Shown here: in pieces, positions 57,178 to 64,000 of the stretch
How the letters are laid out: each line of letters opens with the position of its first letter
Position numbering within the stretch: position 1 is the first letter of the stretch
Assembly (NCBI GenBank): GCA_007258455.2
Contig: VDFB02252616.1
Coordinates: 117,754,128 to 117,818,127, forward strand
DNA length: 64,000 bases
DNA from: Sequoia sempervirens
Lineage: Eukaryota > Streptophyta > Pinopsida > Cupressales > Cupressaceae
Direction: 5' to 3'
Position numbers and translations under genes: made by a program
Notes under the pieces: model-generated
What the model was told of the DNA's origin: nothing
The model's database searches: none
What the model saw: only the letters and a program-made list of their open reading frames with translations

Positions 57178-57968
57178 GGTATGTGCATGATCATGATGCG
57201 CCAAAAAGTGGCGATATGATGGGTATGTATAGGGTATGTGGCTGACGACTTTTTTTTAACCCAAAATTGATGAAACGAAAAGGGTTTTTAAAGGAGATTC
57301 TCAGCTTTCAACCAATATAAACTATGCTTTACTTTGAATTTAATAAATAATTATTATTCATTTTCTATTTGAATTATGACTAGAGTCCTGATTGATAGGT
57401 TGATTGAAAAACATCTATAGCTTTCAAATGGTATCACATTTTTTGAATCTGAAACATGCATAGATTCTATGCTTCACATACTATACGATTAAAAAAAATG
57501 AATTTCATGAAGTTTTGACCAAGTTAAGGTGGTCAGACATAGGAGTTTTTATATATTTTTTAAATTTGTAATAAAAAAATCATAATTGATTATTAACTTG
57601 GAAAAAAATTACAAAAAAAATATGCATCACATCGAGACATGAGTCCTCTACTTATATCTAAAATATTATAAAAAAAATATTATCATAAATTATTGTGGTT
57701 AGGGTGGTTAGACAGACACCTACTTCTTATTTCTTCCCTAAAATTTAAGTACTATTGCATTGAAATTTCAATTTTTACCAAATAGATTTATTTTTTAAAT
57801 AAACCTAATAGTTTAGAAACTACATTCAATTTGCTAAAAATTCTATTCTTACATATTTTTGAAATAATATAGATAACTTATTCAAATTTTTATTTCAAGT
57901 TGCCTAACTCTAATTTTTCTAATTTTTTTGCAAGGGCATGTTTTTTCCATGATGATCTTGCACATACC
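57178..57968. mobile_element. non-autonomous inverted-repeat element, family 2, copy B
   Basis: Starts GGTATGTGCATGATCATGATG and ends (inverted) GGTATGTGCAAGATCATCATGG. Nearly the same length as copy A (53058-53849) and in the opposite orientation. No convincing target duplication was found at this copy. Confidence 0.75.
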
Positions 57969-58011
57969 TTGATAACAAAAGGGATGTGCCTGACTTAAGT
58001 CTATTGAATGT

Positions 58012-59224
58012 TGTGGTTTTATTGCTGATATGTGGTTGTCATTGATGTCAACACTATTAGCATTAAAGCATTAGAAGTTGTATATGTCGAGGATATTGAG
58101 AAAATTATAATAAACAGAGCTGCAAGTTGTCAGTGGTGAAGTGAAGTTCATTTTGTCGGTGAGTTTATTACATTGTTATTCAGATGTTGTGGACTAAAGG
58201 GTTTCTTGCAAAGTATATCTAGTTTGTGCACGTCGTGTTTCATAGATCCGCGTGAATATTTGATCAAGTTATGAATATTTGTATTCTAACAGTTTTTTGT
58301 TACTTTTGTTTGTGTTCCTGAATAAAGATTATGTGATTTCAGTACGTTCAGTTGTTGCGGATGCTTCTCTAGTGATTCATGATGTTTTTGGATGTTTCTA
58401 TATCATTTTCTATCTTTTTTGCATGTCTGCATTGATCGTTGTGCTCATGATTCGATATTTTATCTTGCATGTTCATGTTTTTCATGTTCTTGGCCAACAA
58501 GGTGTTTGTAGCGCGTTGTGGATCTTTGAGGATGTTATTTTGGGTATTCAATATGTTATGGCTGATCTTGGTTGATTTTCATGAATAATCTTTATTAATT
58601 TGTGCCGACTATTTATATTATTTTTATTCCTTTGTTGAATCTGACTTGTAGCGATGAAATTCCTTGTTGCGGATATATATAAGTGATTGTTTTATAATTT
58701 TGGAAGTATGAGAGTGAATGAGAAGAAGTCTGTGCAAGTCCTATGTGCGAATATTGTTCAGATCATATGAAGGAAAAGCAGAGTGTGAAGAAGAGTAAAT
58801 AAGAGTGAAGAAGTGTTCATGAGCTTGACCAGAACTATAATCAAACATTAGCAGATGTTATTTTTCTCAGTTCAAATCTGATGGATATAATCAAAATATT
58901 TTTGTAAGACAATGTGTCTTCCTTTTGTAATTGAGCAATGAGCTCTAGGCAGTGTGCTTGAATGCATGTTCATTCCCCATTCATATTTCCTTATACTTCT
59001 AACAGGGTATAATCTTGTGGACTGACTTCCACTGTGGTTTTTCCCCTAACAGGGTTTCCACGTAAAAATATTGGTGTTATGTGTGTTTCTTATATGTTGT
59101 TCATTTATGCTTTCATGATTAATGATCAGATCTGAGAATAAGATTAATAAGTTGAATAAGTTTGAAATTTTGTGACAACTGATTCACCCCCCCCTCTCAG
59201 TTGTTTTCCCTTGTGTTTCCAACA
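58012..59224 (+). repeat. 5' LTR of copia element
   Basis: Starts TATTGAATGTTGTGG, corresponding to TGTTGGATGTTGTGG at 63652, and ends CCAACA before the primer site. A stretch near the end reads ACAACTGATTCACCCCC and CTCAGTTGT, an imperfect inverted repeat shared with the LTR of the minus-strand copia. Confidence 0.88.
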
Positions 59225-59226
59225 AT

Positions 59227-59238
59227 TGGTATCAGAGC
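59227..59238 (+). other. primer binding site (TGGTATCAGAGC)
   Basis: Exact initiator-methionine-tRNA-type site, two bases after the LTR terminus. Confidence 0.9.
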
Positions 59239-59279
59239 AGGTTCCTTGGAAGAAGTTTAACAGCTTGAGGTGATCCAGG

Positions 59280-60190
59280 ATGGCATCTTATAAGAAGGAT
59301 AGTTCAATATTTGATGGAACAAATTATTCCTTATGGAAGACTCGAATGGAGTGCCATCTGAGATGCATTAGTGAAGCCTACTGGTTTATTACAAGTCATA
59401 GGTATGTTATTCCTCATAATGGTCCTACTACTACTGCTGAGATTAGGTATGTTGAGTATAATATCAGGGCTAAGGAGGCATTGTTGAGTTCTTTGACTAA
59501 TACTAAGATGACAAATGTGATGGATCTGAAGACTTCTTATGAAATCTAGAAAAATTTGGAAACTTTGTATGAAGGTGATGCTAATGTAAAGATTGCTAAG
59601 CTACAAAGTTTGAAAGGGAAATATGAATTGTTGAGAATGGGTGATGATGAGAACATTACTACTTTCATGCAAAGAGTGAATGAACTTGTGTGTGGTATCA
59701 GATGTGTTGGTGGACAGTTGGACGAATCAGAGATTGTTGCTAAAGTGATTAGATCATTTCCTAGTTCCTACAAAGTTAAAGCTAGTGCTATTGAAGAGCT
59801 CCAGACTGTGACAAATGTTACCAGAGACATGTTGATTGGTAAGCTTATTGCTTTTTAGTTGAGTGAATTTGGCGATGCCCTTCCTAATATAGAATCTACA
59901 TTCAAGGCCACTAATTCTAGAAGAGATAAACAGAGATACGATCTGGGTGAAAGTTCTTCAAGAAAGACATTCAAGTATGAGGATGAAATGAAATAGCTCG
60001 ATGAAGAAGAAAGAGAGCTAGAAGAACTTGAAGGATTGATTGTGAAAAGAGAAGCCAGAGGACAAGGTAAGTATAAAGCAAAGTTTCCTATTAAATGTTT
60101 CTCTTGCAATAAGATAGGTCATTTTGCATCAAGGTGCCCTGAGAGAGTTCCTAAGCCAAGACATAACAAGCCTAAATTTCAAAAGAAGTG
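59280..60190 (+). pseudogene. copia gag, in-frame stops
   Basis: ATG at 59280, 41 bases past the primer site: MASYKKDSSIFDGTNYSLWK. A TAG replaces Trp after KTSYEI (59547-59549), another TAG follows KLIAF (59856-59858) and a third EDEMK. Blocks: NLETLYEGDANVKIAKLQSL, MGDDENITTFMQRVNELVCG, VIRSFPSSYKVKASAIEEL. The zinc knuckle is intact, CFSCNKIGHFASRC. The same frame continues into protease, so gag-pol was one polyprotein. Confidence 0.9.
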
Positions 60191-61550
60191 TTATTTTGTT
60201 GTTGATGAAGGTGTGACAGATGATGAATCTGATAAAGAGAATGCAAGTGAAGATGAATTTGTATTTATTGGTATCAAGGAAAATAATCTTCTATCTACTA
60301 GATCTGCTAGTTGTACAAATGTGGAGAAAACCCTAGCTACTCAAGTTGAAGAGAAAGATGAATGGGTAATTGACAATGGATGTTCACATCACATGACAGG
60401 AGATAAAAGTAAGTTTGTGAGCTTGGAAAAGTATGATGGTGGTGTTGTGAGATTTGGTGATGACAAAGCTGATGTGATTCATGGAAGAGGATGCATTTCT
60501 CTTGATGGTAAGCATAATACTGATGATGTCTTGTATGTTGAAGGTTTGAAACATAATATTTTAAGTGTTGGACATATGGTTGATAAGGGATACAATCTTC
60601 AGTTCAAGGATGGAAAGTACAAAATATTCAAAAAATTTGGAAATATGATTGCATCAGATACAAAAACAAAAGGTAATATCTTTCACCTGAGTGTTGCTAG
60701 TAAAAGTTGTTTGATTGCAAAAGTTGATGAAATTTGGTTGTCACATAGGAAAATTTGTCATGTTAACATTGATAATATTGTCAAGATAAGTTCTACTAAG
60801 GCTATGAGAGATCTTCCTAATTTGATTAAACCTACTAATGCCATCTACAAAAAATTTCAGTTAGGAAAGCACACAAGAATTTCATTTTGGAACAAACAAC
60901 ATAATTCAAATGGATAGTTGGAGCTTGTGCATACTAATTTGTGTGGTCCTTCTAGAGTTGAAATTTTATAAGGTTACAAGTATTTCATGTTGTTTATTGA
61001 TGATTATTCAAGAATGATATGGGTTACTTTCTTAAGGGAGAAATATGAAGCTCTGGAAACATTCAAGATGTTTAAGGCTAAAGTTGAGACAGAGACAGAT
61101 CTTAAGGTTAATTTTTTGAGATTAGATAGAGGTGGCCAATTCACTTCCGGTGAGTTTAATTCTTTTTGTGAAGAACATGGAATAAAGAGACAATTATCTG
61201 CACTACAGATCTCTCAACAAAATGGAGTCGTGGAAAGGAAGAACATAATAGTTCTAGATGCTGCTAGAACTATGATGTTGGAAGGAAATGTACCTCATAT
61301 CTACTGGAGAGAAGTCATGAGTACTGTTGTGTACACACTTAACTACATATAAATCAAAGGTGATACTAATAAGACCTCTTTTGAGCTGTGGACTGGTCAT
61401 AAGCCTACTATTAGATATTTCAAGATCTTTGGAAGCAAATGTTATATCAAAAGAGATGATGATATAGGAAATTTTGATGCTAGGAGTGATGAAGGTATCT
61501 TTCTAGGATATTCTACTAATAGCAAGGCCTACCGGTGTTACAATAAGAGA
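60191..61550 (+). pseudogene. copia protease and integrase, in-frame stops
   Basis: The protease site is WVIDNGCSHHMTGD, with Asn replacing Ser in DSG. Then VVRFGDDKADVIHGRGCISL, VEGLKHNILSVGHMVDKGY and the pre-integrase region IWLSHRKICHVNIDNIVKIS. Integrase: HTNLCGPS (first Asp now Asn), LRLDRGGQFTS (second Asp kept, neighbours changed), NGVVERKN (Glu kept). Stops after NSNG, VEIL (TAA for Gln before GYKYF) and LNYI (TAA for Gln before IKGDTNKT). The integrase tail reads [18 protein letters not shown] and [17 protein letters not shown]. Confidence 0.9.
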
Positions 61551-62640
61551 TTGAAGCAAATGGTTGAAAGTGCAAATGTCAAGGTTGATGAAGACATAGC
61601 TACACCATCTAGAACCTATGGATATGATTCAGATGATGGGAATGTCAGTACAATTCAAACTCAGAATCAAGTTCAAATAATTTTGGTGAATAAAAAAGAT
61701 CAAGAGGAAGAAGAAAATGGTGAAGTTGCAGAAGAGAGATCAGAAGAACCTGAAGTTGAAGAACAACCTAAGAAGAATCTAAGGTATGTTAGATTGAATC
61801 ATTTAGAATATCATATCATAGGTGATAAGAAAAAAGGTGTTCAGACTAGGAGAATAATTGCAAAAGAATACTGTTTAATTTCAAAGACTGAGCCTAACAA
61901 TGTGAATGAAGCATGCAAAGATGAGCATTGGGTTGAAGCAATGAAAGAGGAACTACAACAAATTGAAAAGAATGATACATGGATTCTTGTTCCCAGACCG
62001 AAGGATAAGAATGTAATTGGGACTAAATGGGTCTTTAGAAACAAATTGAATGAGAAAGGTGGGGTAGTTAGAAACAAAGTGAGATTGGTGTGTAAGGGAT
62101 ATTCACAAATGGAAGGTATTGATTTTGAAGAAACCTTTTCCCCTGTTGCTCGAATTGAAGCTGTGAGATTGTTTCTTGCTTATGTTGCTTACAAAGACTA
62201 CAAGGTTTATCAGATGGATGTCAAGTCAACTTTTGTAATTTGTGAGTTGGAAGAAGAGGTGTATGTTGAGCAATCGAATGGTTTTCAGTTGACTGATCAG
62301 GGAGATATGGCTTGTCAATTGAAGAAAGAATTGTATGGACTCAAGCAATCTCCTAGAGCATGGTATGCTAGATTGGATAAGTACTTGTTGAAGCTTGGAT
62401 TTAACAAAGGTACTACTGATAGTAATATGTATTTCAATATTGATCATAATAAAGATTTGATTGTGGAATATTTTGCTGATGAAATCATTTTTGGAGAAGA
62501 TGATTGCTTGTGCATGAAGTTTGTTGATGAGATGCAAAGTGAGTTTGAGATGTCAATGATTGGAGAGATGAAATTATTTTTAGCATTAAAAATTACTCAG
62601 TTATACAAAGGGATCTTTATATCCTAGTCCAAGTATGTGA
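61551..62640 (+). pseudogene. copia reverse transcriptase, largely open
   Basis: The longest open stretch of the element (358 codons, 61551-62627). It starts with an acidic linker ([20 protein letters not shown]), then [100 protein letters not shown]. The catalytic box, usually YVDDIIFG, is YFADEIIFG: the second Asp is Glu. It ends at TAG (62625-62627), a Gln position before SKYVKELLKKYGM. Confidence 0.9.
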
Positions 62641-63369
62641 AAGAACTACTGAAGAAATATGGTATGGAAGAATCAAAGCCAGTTGGTACACCCATGGTGA
62701 CCATATGAAAGTTGACAACAGATAATGATTCTCTGAAGGAAAATCAAACTAGATACAGATCAATGATTGGTGGATTGCTTTATTTGACTCAAACTAGGCC
62801 TGATATCATGAATGTTGTATGTATTGTTGCAAGATTTCAAGTTGATCCTAAAGAATCTCATGTGACTGTTGTGAAGAGGATTTTCAGATACTTGAAGGGG
62901 ACAATTGATTTTTGCCTATGGTATTCTAAAGATAATGATCTTACTTTGAGTGCCTTTACTGATGCTGATTGCACAGGAGATGTGAATGACAGGAAAAGTA
63001 CTAGTGGTGGAGCATTTTTCTTTATCTACTGTAGAGGAACAATCCATTGTTGTTGCTAATAATTGTACTCAAGTATTGTGGATGAAGTAGATTTTGAAGG
63101 ATATCAGAGTTGTGTATGATGAGCCTATTGTTATATTTTGTGATAACTCAAGTGTTATTAACATTTCTAAGAATTCAGTGCTGCATTCAAATACCAAGCA
63201 TATATCTATCAAATTTCACTTTTTCAGAGAGAAAGTAAGTGAAAAGGAAGTCAGATTGGAGTATGTGCCTACTAAGGAGCAGATTGAAAAAATATTTACC
63301 AAGCCATTTCCTAAGGATATTTTTGAGTATCTCAGAGGGAAGCTAGGGGTGATTACCGCTCCTAATTAG
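62641..63369 (+). pseudogene. copia RNase H, with internal deletion
   Basis: After a TGA in TI*KLTTDN (about 62706), the frame reads RYRSMIGGLLYLTQTRPDIM, VVKRIFRYLKGTIDFCLWYS, LSAFTDADCTGDVNDRKSTS. Around 63015-63030 about 20 codons are missing between GGAFF and STVEEQS, shifting the frame. The rest (63094-63369) reads PIVIFCDNSSVINISKN, NTKHISIKFHFFREKVSEKE and FTKPFPKDIFEYLRGKLGV, ending TAG. TDADC has Cys for the usual Trp. Confidence 0.88.
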
Positions 63370-63639
63370 AACTAAGATGCATTGATTTGCATCAATCTGT
63401 GCATTTCACGGTCATATTTTGATTTGGATTGATGTTGTGGTGGTTGCTACCTAGGGGGGGTAGTCAAATGTTTAGATGTTTAGATATGTGGTTCAGAGCT
63501 TGAAATGTATATCTTTGCCATTGATGTCAAAGGGGGAGAAGAGTAATGTGAAAAAATTTCTGGAAGAGTTAGAACCTAAGGCGGAGTAAGTGTTGTTGCG
63601 TTGATGGTGTTTTTCACATCATGTGTTGCCATCAATGCC
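63370..63639 (+). other. region between pol stop and 3' LTR, with a second purine tract
   Basis: Non-coding. AAAGGGGGAGAA at 63529-63540 is preceded by GCCATTGATGTC; the real tract at 63640 is preceded by GCCATCAATGCC, so an about 23-bp unit is duplicated with a 111-bp spacing. Confidence 0.6.
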
Positions 63640-63650
63640 AAAGGGGGAGA
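63640..63650 (+). other. polypurine tract of copia element
   Basis: AAAGGGGGAGA immediately before the 3' LTR (TGTTGGATG at 63652). Confidence 0.85.
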
Positions 63651-63651
63651 T

Positions 63652-64000
63652 TGTTGGATGTTGTGGTTGTTTTTTTGATATGTGGTTTTCATTGATGTCA
63701 ACACTATTAGCATTAATGCATTAGAAGCTGTATATGTTGAGGATATTGAGAAAATTGTAATAAAGAGAGCTGCAAGTTGTCAGTGGTGAAGTGAAGTTCA
63801 TTTTGTCGGTGAGTTCAGTACATTGATATTCAGAGGTTATGGAATAAAGGTTTTCTTGCAGATTATATATAGTTTATGCACATCGTGTTTCAAAGATCTG
63901 CGTGAAGATTTGATCAAGCTATGAAGATTTGTATTTTGACATTTTTTCTCATACTTTTGTTTGTGTTCCTGAATGAAGATTATGTGATTTCAGTAAGTTC
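63652..64000 (+). repeat. 3' LTR of copia element, partial
   Basis: TGTTGGATGTTGTGG and onward match the left LTR from 58012; cut by the window end, so the target duplication cannot be checked. Confidence 0.88.

Larger units (their letters stand above)
58012..64000 (+). mobile_element. Ty1/copia LTR retrotransposon, 3' LTR cut by window end
   Basis: Left LTR 58012-59224 (its TG is now TA), primer site, gag-pol in one frame from 59280, two purine tracts and a right LTR starting at 63652. Gag, protease, integrase, RT, RNase H order. Related to the minus-strand copia at 31393-34990 by gag, protein blocks and LTR-end motif. The element is dead: about eight in-frame stops, an internal deletion in RNase H and changed catalytic residues. 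Confidence 0.9.

Noticed and set aside
58279..58575. 98-codon frame in copia LTR
   Set aside because: Inside the LTR of the 58012 element, non-coding in this family as far as can be judged.
1..64000. tRNA, rRNA and CRISPR features
   Set aside because: Looked for cloverleaf boxes, conserved rRNA strings and evenly spaced direct repeats with spacers; the repeats found are tandem duplications without unique spacers, and no tRNA or rRNA signature was seen.

Overview
This window looks like a transposon-filled stretch of a large plant nuclear genome. It is AT-rich and almost every protein-like stretch belongs to a decayed LTR retrotransposon. The only host-type gene is a broken exon of the plant riboflavin-pathway enzyme PYRR. 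The spread of old, nested gypsy and copia elements and the scarcity of genes would fit a gymnosperm (conifer-like) genome, but that is inference; 'seed plant' is the safer call. No rRNA, tRNA, CRISPR or bacterial-type operon was seen.

Layout. 1-1708: edge of a minus-strand copia element (primer-site-like motifs at 166-217), then no recognisable gene. 1714-14242: an essentially complete but dead Ty3/gypsy element of Tat type, bounded by the 5-bp duplication AGGAG. Its order is LTR, PBS, gag with internal repeats, protease, G-patch, reverse transcriptase, RNase H, a second RNase H, integrase, then an antisense plant-mobile-domain gene, PPT and LTR. 14248-17377: no clear gene. 17378-22325: a copia element with the 5-bp duplication CCACT, the 5' part of its gag deleted, and palindromes in its LTRs. 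22331-25749: one unrecognised coding-like patch, then AT-rich DNA.

25750-31392: LTR, PBS and gag of a second gypsy element of the same primer group, joined directly to the RNase H-integrase-chromodomain part of a chromovirus. 31393-34990: minus-strand copia remnant (LTR, PBS, gag, protease, integrase, partial RT). 34983-35950: a non-autonomous Mutator-like inverted-repeat element. 37140-40935: (TA)n-rich DNA holding two retrosequences, a LINE-ORF1-like DUF4283 pseudogene (+) and an unidentified ORF with a poly(A)-signal tail (-). 41142-46925: short duplications, coding-like debris and a third gypsy leader and gag with the same PBS. 46849-50270: a possible long LTR start, a GGGTTACCC repeat cluster, an eight-copy degenerate tandem array and a 26-codon first-exon-like ORF. 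50363-51622 (-): PYRR pseudo-exon ending at a canonical splice donor.

53058-57968: a gypsy leader and gag carrying insertions of two Mutator-like non-autonomous families; one copy interrupts the gypsy with a perfect 9-bp duplication, and the other family forms an inverted pair at the borders. 58012-64000: a copia element whose gag-pol is one long frame broken by stop codons, its 3' LTR running off the window.

Function. The elements carry the usual enzymes for copying and inserting themselves, but all show stops, frameshifts or lost catalytic residues, so none looks autonomous. Many stops sit where a Trp, Gln or Arg codon is expected, as cytosine-methylation decay would produce. The most unusual piece is the spliced-looking antisense gene inside the 12.5-kb gypsy element.
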